Shown here: positions 11,512-19,182 of the stretch, piece by piece
Layout of the letters: each line of letters opens with the position of its first letter
How positions within the stretch are numbered: the first letter of the stretch is position 1
NCBI GenBank assembly: GCA_964435115.1
Contig: CAYSYM010000046.1
Location: 1-31,300 of the forward strand
Source: CAYSYM01 sp964435115
Lineage (GTDB): Bacteria > Chloroflexota > UBA6077 > CF-72
Length of the DNA stretch: 31,300 nt
Reading direction: 5' to 3'
Notes under the pieces: model-generated
Told to the model about the DNA's origin: nothing
What the model saw: only the letters and a program-made list of their open reading frames with translations
Database searches by the model: none
Made by a program: the position numbers and the translations under genes

Positions 11512-11570
11512 TTCGATTGACATCATCACCCACAGAGTGCTGGTGTCAGTCTCGCATCCACGGATTCACG
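11512..11570 (+). repeat. Degenerate copy of the 79-bp palindromic element, or galU terminator hairpin
   Basis: This segment shares, in order, TTCGATT, TCACCCA-AGAGTG and ATCCACGGATT with the element at 25807-25885. The left terminal arm is poorly kept. TGACATCA (11517-11524) and TGGTGTCA (11542-11549) pair with one wobble around CAC...GTG, so the segment can fold into a hairpin about 20 bp after the galU stop. The alignment was made by eye. Confidence 0.45.
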
Positions 11571-11590
11571 TAGGCGTCCTGCGGCCGGGT

Positions 11591-11647
11591 GACCAGCCGC
11601 CGGCTGGTCCAGGCGGCCGAGGGGAGCCGCCCGGCCCGCGGGCGGCT
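11591..11647. terminator. Two inverted repeats between convergent genes
   Basis: The first hairpin is GACCAGCC-GCC-GGCTGGTC (11591-11609), 8 bp perfect. The second is AGCCGCCCG-GCCCG-CGGGCGGCT (11625-11647), 9 bp perfect, overlapping the stop codon of the minus-strand gene. They lie between galU and the CHRD-like gene and could stop transcription from both sides. Neither has a U-tract, so intrinsic termination is unproven. Confidence 0.5.
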
Positions 11648-12197
11648 AGCGAGCCGTGCGCCGGCGCAGGGCGAAGCCCAGGCCGACCAGGCCGAGCCCG
11701 GCCGCTACGGCCAGCGGCGCAATGGAGCCGAGGTCGCCCGTGCGCGGCAGGGTCGCCGGCGCGGCCGGCGCCGCGGCAGCAGCCTGCTGGACGTTGCCAC
11801 AGGCTACGTACACGGACGCTTCCTGAGCGCTCCGGTGCAGGTTGACGGCGAAGGTCCCGCGCATCAGGTCCGCCAGGGACGCATTCACCTCGGTCGTGCT
11901 GGTGCCGTTCTGGATGTTCTGCAGCGGGTACCGCACCGCGCCCGGGGTGGGGCAGCTCCCATCGTGGATGTGCGCCGGGTGGTTGGCGCCGGCCGGCGAG
12001 CCGGTCACGTTGACAACGACGCGGGTCCTGCCACCACCCAGGTCGGTCAGCGTGGCGCTACCGCTGATGCCCGAGTTGTTCAGTGGAGCCAGGGTCACGG
12101 TCGTCGCGGTGGCCTGAGCGCCCGCCAGCGAGGCGGTGCCGATCGACGCCAGCAGGCCGAGTGCGATGGCCGAGACAAGAAGGCGTGTCCGTCGCAT
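11646..12197 (-). CDS. Secreted CHRD/SOD-like protein with LPRTG C-terminal anchor motif
   Basis: A predicted exported protein of 183 aa. It has a signal peptide (MRRTRLL, then a hydrophobic stretch, cleavage near AGAQA about residue 29). A small beta-rich domain follows, with HPAHIHDGSC (73-82) and a second Cys at 133 (YVACGN). This resembles the CHRD/Cu-Zn-superoxide-dismutase-like fold, where an AHIH motif sits in the same place. An Ala/Pro-rich stretch leads to LPRTG (150-154), a hydrophobic helix (about 157-177) and RRRTAR, the layout of a sortase substrate. No sortase gene is in the window. The frame extends upstream to 12281, but ATG 12197 starts the signal peptide and has AAAGGA upstream. 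The full ligand set of Cu/Zn-SOD is not visible, so I do not claim enzyme activity. Confidence 0.8.
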   Translation of the reverse strand: MRRTRLLVSAIALGLLASIGTASLAGAQATATTVTLAPLNNSGISGSATLTDLGGGRTRVVVNVTGSPAGANHPAHIHDGSCPTPGAVRYPLQNIQNGTSTTEVNASLADLMRGTFAVNLHRSAQEASVYVACGNVQQAAAAAPAAPATLPRTGDLGSIAPLAVAAGLGLVGLGFALRRRTAR

Positions 12198-12613
12198 GGA
12201 ACGTGGGGTCCTTTCCGCGCTTGCGCGCCAGCGAAGCTCGTTGCAGGGAGGCCGGGCGGCGCGCCCCTCCACACGCCGCACCTGCGCCTACCGAGCTATA
12301 CGTCGCGTCACGCCATCCGGATCTTCGCGCGGGACCTCGCCCGCGCCCCTGCAGCCGCTCCCTCGACGCGGCAGCTTTGGGCAGTCTGCCTAACCGCGCG
12401 GCGGCGAGGTTCATGGCGGCTGACCCTACGATCCCGACTCGCCGCCCACCTAGTCTCTACTGCCGGAGTCGATGCCGGGGACGGATCGGCTCCGGTGGAG
12501 GTCCACGGGCTGGGCGAGGCGGGCACCACCCGCGCGGCGCAGCGGGCCGTCCAGCAGCATGCCCACGCGAGCCGGACCCGCTCGACGGTGGGGAAGAACG
12601 GGAGAGTGACACG
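12198..12613. other. Divergent intergenic region between the CHRD-like gene and amt
   Basis: This 416-bp region separates two divergent genes and should carry both promoters. I see no strong sigma-70 pair, no known riboswitch, no tRNA and no convincing small ORF. Frames open through it are fusions to the flanking genes with unlikely composition. GGGAGAG just before 12614 is the amt ribosome binding site. Nitrogen-regulator sites could be here but cannot be recognised. Confidence 0.6.
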
Positions 12614-13861
12614 ATGCCGGATCAAGCTCCAACGGTCAGCGCCGGGGATACAGCGTGGATCCTCGCGGCGGCAGCGCTGGTCATGCTCATGACCCCCGCG
12701 CTCGGCTTCTTCTACGGCGGGCTGGTACGCCGCAAGAACGTGCTCTCGACGCTGATGCACTCCTGGTTCATCCTGGCGCTCATCAGCGTCCAGTGGGTGC
12801 TATGGGGCTACTCCCTCGCGTTCAGCCCGGACACCGGGCTCGGCATCATCGGCGGCCTGAGCTGGGTGGGCCTCAACGGCGTGGGCCAGGAGCCCAACCC
12901 GGACTATGCGCCTACGGTGCCGGCCCTGGCGTTCATGGCGTTCCAGATGATGTTCGCCATCATCACGCCAGCGCTCATCACGGGCGCGTTCGCGGAGCGG
13001 AAGCGGTTCAAGGCGTTCGTGCTCTTCAGCCTGCTATGGGCAACGCTGGTGTACGACCCGGTGGCGCACTGGGTCTGGGGGACCGGTGGCTGGCTGCGCC
13101 AGCTCGGCACGCTTGACTTCGCCGGCGGCACGGTCGTCCACATCACCAGCGGGGCCTCGGCGCTCGTCGCGGCGCTGGTGCTCGGCCGGCGGAAGGGCCT
13201 GGGCCAGGAGGCGATGGACCCGCATGACATGACGATGGTCGTGCTCGGCGCCGGCTTGCTCTGGTTCGGCTGGTTCGGCTTCAACGCGGGGTCGGCGCTC
13301 ACGTCTGGCGGCCTGGCGGCGCAGGCGTTCGTGACCACCAACACGTCGGCCGCCATGGGGGCGCTCACCTGGATGACCGTGAGCTGGCTGGTGCACCGGC
13401 GCCCGTCGGTGCTGGGCGCCGCGGCGGGCGCGGTCGTCGGGCTGGTGGCGATCACCCCGGCGGCTGGCTACGTCACGGTGCCTGCCGCCATCGTCATCGG
13501 CCTCGGGGCAGCCGTGGCCAGCTTCTTCGCCGGGCACCTGATCCGGGAGCGGCTGCGGGTGGACGACGCCCTCGACGTGTTTGCCTGCCACGGCGTGGGC
13601 GGGACGTGGGGCGCGCTCGCCACGGGACTCTTCGCGACGACGGCGGTCAACGCCGCCGGCGCGAATGGGCTGCTCTACGGCAACCCCCAGCAGCTCCTGG
13701 TCCAGGCCGTCGCGGTCGTCGTCGCCTGGGTGTATTCCGGCGCGATGACCTTCGTCATCCTGAAGGCGATCGACGCGGTGATCGGCCTGCGCGTGCCCGA
13801 GCACGAGGAGGTCCTGGGACTGGACACCACGCAGCACGGCGAGGTGGCCTACCAGCTCTGA
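12614..13861 (+). CDS. amt: Ammonium transporter (Amt family)
   Basis: Inner-membrane ammonium channel/transporter, 415 aa, with about 11 helices. The conserved features are visible: an N-terminal helix (TPALGFFYGGLVRRKNVLS), the Asp148 region (VYDPVAHWVW), and the twin pore histidines His176 (GTVVHITSG) and His326 (ACHGVGGTWG). GNPQQLLVQ and a short cytosolic tail ending GEVAYQL follow. The open frame extends upstream to 12083, but ATG 12614 is preceded by GGGAGAG at suitable spacing, and only from here does the protein match the family. No glnB/glnK gene follows, although many amt genes are paired with one. A long-stem hairpin closes the unit 23 bp after the stop. I see no sign of an Rh-type or fused sensor variant. 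Confidence 0.96.
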   Translation: MPDQAPTVSAGDTAWILAAAALVMLMTPALGFFYGGLVRRKNVLSTLMHSWFILALISVQWVLWGYSLAFSPDTGLGIIGGLSWVGLNGVGQEPNPDYAPTVPALAFMAFQMMFAIITPALITGAFAERKRFKAFVLFSLLWATLVYDPVAHWVWGTGGWLRQLGTLDFAGGTVVHITSGASALVAALVLGRRKGLGQEAMDPHDMTMVVLGAGLLWFGWFGFNAGSALTSGGLAAQAFVTTNTSAAMGALTWMTVSWLVHRRPSVLGAAAGAVVGLVAITPAAGYVTVPAAIVIGLGAAVASFFAGHLIRERLRVDDALDVFACHGVGGTWGALATGLFATTAVNAAGANGLLYGNPQQLLVQAVAVVVAWVYSGAMTFVILKAIDAVIGLRVPEHEEVLGLDTTQHGEVAYQL

Positions 13862-13884
13862 GGGCCGCCGGCCACCACGGCGCC

Positions 13885-13922
13885 GGGCCGCAGCCGGGCA
13901 CGTTCGTGCCCGGCTGCGGCCC
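13885..13922. terminator. Strong 17-bp-stem hairpin after amt
   Basis: GGGCCGCAGCCGGGCAC (13885-13901) and GTGCCCGGCTGCGGCCC (13906-13922) are perfect inverted repeats around a GTTC loop. The stem starts 23 bp after the amt stop codon. No T-run follows, so it may act as a GC-rich U-less terminator or an mRNA 3'-end stabiliser. Confidence 0.75.
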
Positions 13923-14033
13923 TCGTGCTGAGCACCCCAGGCAAGGAAGCGCGTAGCGCCCAACGGGTGCAAAGCCCGGCCAGTGGGGGGGTTGGCCGCT
14001 CAGGCCGGGCGGGCGGTAGAGTGCCTGGCGCCA

Positions 14034-15155
14034 ATGATCCCCGATGCCATCCGCGCCCTGTTCTCGCCGGAACCGGGCGCGGTGTACCTGGACGCCGGCA
14101 CTTACGGCCTGCCGCCACAGCCTACCGTGCAGGCGATGCGGCAGGCGCTCGACGCATGGCAGGCTGGCACGGCCGACTGGGTGCGCTCCTGGGACCAGCA
14201 CGGCGAGACCTGTCGCGCCCTCTTCGCCTCGCTCATCGGCGCCCGGCCGGAGACGGTGAGCCTCGCCCCGTCGGTCTCGGTGCCGGTCGGCGTGGTCGCC
14301 TCCGCGCTGCGGCCCGGCGACGAGGTGGTGGTGCCCGACGACGAGTTCACGTCCGTCCTGTTCCCCCTCCTGGTCGCCCAGCAGCATCGGGGCATCGGGG
14401 TTCGGGCCGTGCCGTTCGACCGCCTGGTTGAGTCGGTCCGCCCAGGCACGCGGCTGGTGGCCTTCAGCCTCGTCCAGTCGCAGTCCGGGCGGACCGCGCC
14501 GCTCGCCCGGGTGTGCGCGGCCGCGAAGGCCGCCGGCGCCCAGACGCTGGTCGACGCCACCCACGCCGTGCCGTTCGTCCCCGTCGCGCCCAGCCTTGGC
14601 GAGATCGACTACCTCGTCTGCGCGGCCTACAAGCACCTCCTCTGCCCACGCGGCGTGGCCTTCTTCTACGTGGCGCCCGCCCACTGGGACGAGCTTCCGG
14701 CCGTGTGTGCGAGCTGGCGGGGCGCGAGCAGCCCGTACGGCCGCTACTACGGCGGACCGCTGGACCTGGCCCCCAACGCCGCGCGATACGACGTCTCGCT
14801 CGCCTGGCTCTCATGGGTGGGCGCCAGCGAATCGCTCCGGCTCCTGTGTGAGTGGCAGCGGCAAGGCGTGCTGCCTGAGGTCCTCCACCTCACCAGGCGC
14901 CTCGCCACGAGCGTCGGGCTGCCCGCAACCGGCTCGTCCGTCCTCAGCGTCCCGGTGGCGGAGGCCGACCAGGTGCGCCTGGCGCTGGAGCGGGAGGGGA
15001 TTCGCGCCGCCGTCCGCGCAGGCGGCGTCCGCTTCTCGCCCCACGTCTACAACACCCCGGCGGAGGTCGACCGCGCGACGCAAGCCATTGCTCCCTTCGT
15101 GGCCCCCGCTCTGTACACTCCACGCCACCCCGTCCCTGCCACCTGGCCGGACTGA
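14034..15155 (+). CDS. Class V aminotransferase / cysteine desulfurase-like PLP enzyme
   Basis: PLP-dependent fold-type I enzyme, 373 aa, in the class V aminotransferase superfamily. The N-terminal YLDAGTYGLPPQPTVQAM matches the substrate-binding start of these enzymes. The aspartate motif is in TLVDATHAVPF, and the PLP lysine is in CAAYKHLLCPRG about residue 199. It is somewhat short of typical SufS (about 400 aa), and no SufS-style catalytic cysteine loop is evident. An epimerase, lyase or true aminotransferase is therefore as likely as a desulfurase. ATG 14034 was chosen because the family-like sequence begins there; the longer frame from 13983 adds composition-biased residues. Its stop overlaps the glcD ATG by 1 bp, giving a likely operon with glcD and glcF. 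A role in handling the 2-oxoacid product is only a guess from context. Confidence 0.82.
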   Translation: MIPDAIRALFSPEPGAVYLDAGTYGLPPQPTVQAMRQALDAWQAGTADWVRSWDQHGETCRALFASLIGARPETVSLAPSVSVPVGVVASALRPGDEVVVPDDEFTSVLFPLLVAQQHRGIGVRAVPFDRLVESVRPGTRLVAFSLVQSQSGRTAPLARVCAAAKAAGAQTLVDATHAVPFVPVAPSLGEIDYLVCAAYKHLLCPRGVAFFYVAPAHWDELPAVCASWRGASSPYGRYYGGPLDLAPNAARYDVSLAWLSWVGASESLRLLCEWQRQGVLPEVLHLTRRLATSVGLPATGSSVLSVPVAEADQVRLALEREGIRAAVRAGGVRFSPHVYNTPAEVDRATQAIAPFVAPALYTPRHPVPATWPD

Positions 15156-16651
15156 TGCCTGCCGCCGCCACACCACCGACCCCCACCCCTACTGCCGCCG
15201 ACCTCGACGCGCTCGCCCAGCGCCTGGCCGAGGCGCTCGGTCCAGGCTCCGTGTTCCGCCGGCCGGAGGACGTGATCGTCTACGAGTACGACTACGGCTT
15301 CGAGCGTGGCACGCCAGACATCGCGGTGCTCCCCACGTCGACGGCCGACGTGCAGCACGCGGTCAGGCTGGCGCACGACGCAGGCGTGCCGGTGGTCGCG
15401 CGCGGGGCGGGCACAGGCATCGCCGGCGGCTCGGTGCCGCGGCGCGGCGGAGTCGTGGTGTCGACCGCCCGCATGGCCGAGGTGCTCGAGATCGACGTGG
15501 CGAACCGCTGCGCGGTGGTCCAGCCAGGCGTCGTCAACCTCGAGCTGTCGAAGCTGGCCGAGCCTTACGGGCTCTTCTTCGCCCCCGATCCCGCCAGCCA
15601 GAAGGCCTCGACCATCGGAGGCAACATCGGCAACAACGCCGGCGGCCCGCACTGCCTCTCGCTGGGCGTGACGACGAACCACGTCCTCGGCCTGGAGGTC
15701 GTGCTGCACGACGGCGGCGTGGTGCGACTGGGCGGGAAAGCCCCCGCTGGCTTAGGGTACGACCTGGTAGGCTTGACGGTTGGCTCCGAGGGGACGCTGG
15801 GCATCGTCACCGAGGCGACCGTGCGCCTCCTGCCCCTGTCGGAGGCTGTCCGCACCACGCTCGCCCTCTTCGACTCGGTCGAGACCGCCAGCGAAGCGGT
15901 CTCGGGGCTGATCGCCCGCGGGATCGTGCCCTCGGCGCTCGAGATGATGGATCGGCTGGCCCTGCGCGCCGTGGAGGAGGCGTTCCACGCCGGCTACCCG
16001 CCTGAAGCTGGAGCGGTCCTGCTGGTCGAGGCGGACGGCCTGCGGGAGCAGGTGGAGCAGCAGGCGCTCGCCGTGGACGCGGTCTGCCGTGAGGCGGGCG
16101 CGCTGGAGATCCGTGAGGCGGCCGACGCGGCCGAGCGCGCCCGCCTGTGGGCGGGGCGGAAGGGGGCGGCCAGCGCCATGGGGCGCGTGGCGCCGAACTA
16201 CTACCTCCACGATGCGGTGGTGCCGCGCACCAGGCTCCCTGAGCTCCTCGCCAGGGTGGTGGAGATCGGCGAGCGGTATGACCTCCCCATCGCCAACCTC
16301 TTCCACGCCGGCGATGGCAACCTGCACCCGATGATCCTGTTCGACGCCCGGCACACGGGCATCCTGGAGCGTGTGGACGCGGCGGGCAGGGCCATCCTCG
16401 ACGCGTGCGTCCGCGCCGGCGGCAGCATCACCGGCGAGCACGGGGTTGGCCTGGAGAAACAGGCCTACATGGCGTGGATCTTCAGCGACGACGACCTCGA
16501 CGTCATGTCACGCGTGCGGAAGGCCGTCGACCCGGATGCCTGCCTGAACCCGGACAAGATCTTCCCGTTGGGGAGCGCCTGCCACGACGCGGTGGGGCCC
16601 GCGGCGCGGCCGGGGATGCGACCCCCGGGGCCAGACGGGATGTGGGCGTGA
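15155..16651 (+). CDS. glcD: FAD-linked 2-hydroxyacid oxidase, GlcD subunit
   Basis: Flavoprotein subunit of 498 aa, related to glycolate oxidase GlcD and D-lactate dehydrogenases. It oxidises a 2-hydroxyacid to a 2-oxoacid and passes electrons to the Fe-S partner and membrane quinones. The FAD-binding type 4 domain covers about 50-225, with ARGAGTGIAGGSVPRRGGVV (82-101) and IGGNIGNNAGGPH. The FAD-oxidase C domain follows, with HAGDGNLHP and SITGEHGVGLEKQ near 424-436. The start overlaps the aminotransferase stop (TGATG), and its TGA overlaps the glcF GTG by 4 bp, so the three genes are probably co-translated. No glcE (second FAD-binding subunit) is present, as in many bacteria with a two-gene GlcDF unit. 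Substrate could be glycolate, D-lactate or another 2-hydroxyacid. Confidence 0.93.
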   Translation: MPAAATPPTPTPTAADLDALAQRLAEALGPGSVFRRPEDVIVYEYDYGFERGTPDIAVLPTSTADVQHAVRLAHDAGVPVVARGAGTGIAGGSVPRRGGVVVSTARMAEVLEIDVANRCAVVQPGVVNLELSKLAEPYGLFFAPDPASQKASTIGGNIGNNAGGPHCLSLGVTTNHVLGLEVVLHDGGVVRLGGKAPAGLGYDLVGLTVGSEGTLGIVTEATVRLLPLSEAVRTTLALFDSVETASEAVSGLIARGIVPSALEMMDRLALRAVEEAFHAGYPPEAGAVLLVEADGLREQVEQQALAVDAVCREAGALEIREAADAAERARLWAGRKGAASAMGRVAPNYYLHDAVVPRTRLPELLARVVEIGERYDLPIANLFHAGDGNLHPMILFDARHTGILERVDAAGRAILDACVRAGGSITGEHGVGLEKQAYMAWIFSDDDLDVMSRVRKAVDPDACLNPDKIFPLGSACHDAVGPAARPGMRPPGPDGMWA

Positions 16652-17979
16652 CGGCGAGCGGGACGGCGCAGGTGGGCCACCCGGCCGGGGAAGCGGCCCA
16701 ACCTGCAGCCCGCGTGCTGAGCCTCCTGGACGGCGCCATCCCGTCGGCCGACGACCTGGCGCAGTGCGTCCACTGCGGCCTCTGCCTACCATCCTGCCCG
16801 ACCTACCTGGCCACGGGCTCCGAGGCCGAGTCGCCCCGCGGCCGCGTGCACCTGATCCAGGCGTTCAACGCGGGGCGGATCGAGGCAAATGGGGCGTACC
16901 GCCAGCACCTCGAGCTGTGCCTGGTGTGCCGCAACTGTGAGGCGGTCTGTCCGAGCGGCGTGCACTTCGGCCGCATCATGGAAGCGGGTCGGGCGCAGCT
17001 CCAGGCGGTAGCGGAGCCATCGCTGCCGCGGAAACTGTACTGGCGGATCGTGTTCCGCGAGCTGCTCCCCCACCAGGCGCGGCTGCGGGCGGTGGCGAGC
17101 GGGCTGCGGCTCTACCAGCGCTCCGGGCTCCAGGCGGTGGTGCGCCGGCTGGGCCTGTTGCCCGAGCCGCTCCGCTCGGCCGAGCGCCTGCTGCCGCCAC
17201 TCCCCAGACCCTTCGTGCCAAGGTTTGAGGTGTACCGCGCCGTCGGGCCGGCGAAGTACCGGGTGGGCCTGTTCACGGGGTGCATCATGCCGCTGGCCTA
17301 CGGGCCCGTCCACGAGGCGACCATCCGCGTGCTCACCTGGAACGGCTGTGAGGTCCACGTGCCACGCGAGCAGACGTGCTGCGGCGCGCTCAACGTCCAC
17401 GCCGGCGAGCGCGCGGTGGCGCGCGACCTGGCCCGCGCCAACGTGCGGGCGTTCCTGGGGCGCGGGCTCGACGCGATCGTCGTCAACTCGGCCGGCTGCG
17501 GCTCGACCATGAAGGAGTACGGCGATCTGCTGGCCACGGCGGACGCCGCGGAGTTCGCGCGGCTGGCCAAGGACGTCAACGAGTTCCTCGCCGCGATCGA
17601 GCTGAAGGTGCCAACCCACACCGTCAACCGGGTGGCGACGTTCCAGGAGAGCTGCCACCTGGTCCACGCGCAGCGGATCAAGGACGCCCCGCGCACGCTG
17701 CTGGCGATGGTCCCGGGGCTGGAGCTGCGGGACATGGAGCACCCCGACCGCTGCTGTGGGAGCGCCGGCCTGTACATGCTCACGCAGCGTGAGATGAGCC
17801 AGCGGCTCCTGGACGAGCGCATGGGCGAGGTCCAGGCGACGGGCGCGACGACCCTGGTAACGGCGAACCCCGGCTGCCTGATGCAGCTCCAGGCGGGCGT
17901 GGCGAAGACGCGGCTGCGGGCCGACGTCAAGCACGTGGTGGAGCTGCTTGACGAGGCCTACGGCGGCCCCCGTCGCTGA
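16648..17979 (+). CDS. glcF: Glycolate oxidase iron-sulfur subunit GlcF
   Basis: Fe-S electron-transfer subunit, 443 aa, partner of the upstream flavoprotein. Two [4Fe-4S] ferredoxin motifs lie near the N-terminus: CVHCGLCLPSCP (C40, C43, C46, C50) and CLVCRNCEAVCP (C91, C94, C97, C101). Two CCG domains follow, GLFTGCIMPLAYGPVHEATI with EQTCCGALNVHAG, and FQESCHLVHAQRIKDAPR with HPDRCCGSAGLY. The same design is found in heterodisulfide reductase HdrD and GlcF. It probably sits at the inner membrane passing electrons to quinone. The frame is open from 16405 inside glcD, but the GTG at 16648 forms the usual GTGA overlap with the glcD stop and gives the expected length. The dispersed palindromic element follows 32 bp after the stop. 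Confidence 0.93.
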   Translation: MTASGTAQVGHPAGEAAQPAARVLSLLDGAIPSADDLAQCVHCGLCLPSCPTYLATGSEAESPRGRVHLIQAFNAGRIEANGAYRQHLELCLVCRNCEAVCPSGVHFGRIMEAGRAQLQAVAEPSLPRKLYWRIVFRELLPHQARLRAVASGLRLYQRSGLQAVVRRLGLLPEPLRSAERLLPPLPRPFVPRFEVYRAVGPAKYRVGLFTGCIMPLAYGPVHEATIRVLTWNGCEVHVPREQTCCGALNVHAGERAVARDLARANVRAFLGRGLDAIVVNSAGCGSTMKEYGDLLATADAAEFARLAKDVNEFLAAIELKVPTHTVNRVATFQESCHLVHAQRIKDAPRTLLAMVPGLELRDMEHPDRCCGSAGLYMLTQREMSQRLLDERMGEVQATGATTLVTANPGCLMQLQAGVAKTRLRADVKHVVELLDEAYGGPRR

Positions 17980-18394
17980 TTCCTGCCCGAGCTGGTGAGG
18001 GGCGGCCACGTGCGCCCGAATCCGTGGCGGTGAGTTCAACTCCCTCACCCAGAGGGTGGAGCCTCCACCCTGGAATCCACGGGTCGGGGCTGCCCGGGCG
18101 CTCTGGAAGGGGCTGCCCGAGGTGTGTGGCGTGCCAGGGCCGCCCCCTCGACACGCTTGGGGTGCGCCCCCTCTGGAAGAGCGAGCGTGCAGCGCTTAGG
18201 ATGGGGGAGATATCAGGGGCGCTGATTGCTCGCCGGGGCCAGGCCGATAGCACGCCAGAGTGCGCTCGGGTAGCCTGCTCGGCACGTGGACCGCGCCGGC
18301 GCCGGGCAGGGCCCCGCGTCGGCCCGCGCGCCCGGCGCACTGGGCAGGGAAGCGCAGGCGCTGAGGGGCCCAATTGAGACCTGGGAGGGCAACG
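17980..18394. other. Intergenic region glcF-adk with palindromic element
   Basis: This 415-bp stretch holds the dispersed element at 18012-18090 and, overlapping its end, two copies of GGGGCTGCCCG (18086-18096 and 18109-18119). A possible -10 box TAGGAT lies at 18197-18202 without a good -35 box. I see no tRNA, no known riboswitch and no convincing small ORF. GGGAGG before 18395 is the adk ribosome binding site. Confidence 0.6.
18012..18090 (+). repeat. Dispersed 79-bp palindromic element, copy A
   Basis: It aligns without gaps to 25807-25885, about 62 of 79 positions identical by eye. The first 16 bases (GCGCCCGAATCCGTGG) and the 12-mer TGGAATCCACGG are identical. The ends are inverted repeats: CCGTGG pairs with CCACGG, and outer CCC with GGG. 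Inside are CACCC-AGA-GGGTG and, as an alternative fold, GGGTGGA-GCC-TCCACCC. It lies in the gap after glcF. It could be a MITE/REP-like sequence or a structured RNA; it carries no ORF of its own. Confidence 0.75.
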
Positions 18395-19114
18395 ATGGCG
18401 TTGCACGGTCATTCCGACGTAGTGCTGCTGCTCGGGGCGCCGGGCGCTGGCAAGGGGACGCAGGCCCGCTTCCTCGCCGAAGGCCTGGGCGTGCCGCACG
18501 TCGCCAGCGGCGACCTGCTGCGCGAGCACCGTCGGCGCGGCACCAAGCTCGGTCGGGCAGCCCAGGCGTACATGGACCGCGGCGACCTCGTTCCCGACGA
18601 CCTTGTGGTCGACATGGTCGTGGAGCGGCTGGACGAGCCCGACGCGGCCGGCGGCGTCCTGCTGGACGGCTTCCCACGCACCCTCGCCCAGGCCCGGGCG
18701 CTGGACGAACGGCTCGCCGCCAAGGGCGGGAGGGTGCGCGCGGCCCTGTACCTGGAGGTGCCCAGGGCATCGCTGGTCGAGCGCCTGGCCGGCCGCTGGC
18801 TGTGCCGCGACTGCCAGGCGAGTTACCACGAGCGCTTCAATCCTCCCACCAGGCCGGGCACGTGCGATGCATGCGGCGGCACGCTCTACCAGCGGCCGGA
18901 CGACAGGCGTGAGGTCGTGGAGAAGCGCGTCAGCGTGTACTTCGAGCAGACCGTGCCCGTCGTCGAGTACTACGCCGCGCGCGGGGTGTTGCGCCGCGTG
19001 GACGGCGACCGTGCCATAGCGGCCGTTCGCACGGACCTGCTACGCGCGGCCGGGCTGGAGCCCAACGCGCGAACGCCTCCGCCGGCCCCGGAACTGGCCG
19101 AGCGGGTCGGCTGA
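18395..19114 (+). CDS. adk: Adenylate kinase with zinc-binding LID
   Basis: Cytosolic enzyme balancing AMP + ATP with 2 ADP, 239 aa. The P-loop GAPGAGKGTQ is at 14-23, the AMP-binding region includes VASGDLLREH, and DGFPRT is at 91-96. The LID carries four cysteines (C137, C140, C157, C160; LCRDC and TCDAC) that bind zinc in Gram-positive-type adenylate kinases. The C-terminus runs about 20 residues beyond most homologues and is Ala/Pro-rich. ATG 18395 was chosen because GGGAGG lies 6 nt upstream; the frame opens slightly earlier at 18374. It is not in the usual ribosomal-protein operon (secY-adk-map), so this may be a second, stand-alone copy. It converges on the glycogen synthase gene across 68 bp. 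Confidence 0.93.
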   Translation: MALHGHSDVVLLLGAPGAGKGTQARFLAEGLGVPHVASGDLLREHRRRGTKLGRAAQAYMDRGDLVPDDLVVDMVVERLDEPDAAGGVLLDGFPRTLAQARALDERLAAKGGRVRAALYLEVPRASLVERLAGRWLCRDCQASYHERFNPPTRPGTCDACGGTLYQRPDDRREVVEKRVSVYFEQTVPVVEYYAARGVLRRVDGDRAIAAVRTDLLRAAGLEPNARTPPPAPELAERVG

Positions 19115-19182
19115 AGCGCGCTCAGCCACCGCGCCTGGGGCGGGGCCGTCGGCCGGGAGCAGCCCACGCGCGTGGCCGGGCG

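Noticed and set aside
12198..12613. In-frame upstream extension of amt as an extra domain
   Set aside because: The sequence before 12614 has no Amt similarity, a good ribosome binding site lies just before that ATG, and the extension overlaps the divergent gene's leader.
18048..18075. T-box antiterminator-like AGGGTGGA in the element before adk
   Set aside because: The match is only 8 bases, lacks the ACCGCG part and specifier stem, is not kept in the second copy, and no tRNA synthetase or amino acid gene follows.
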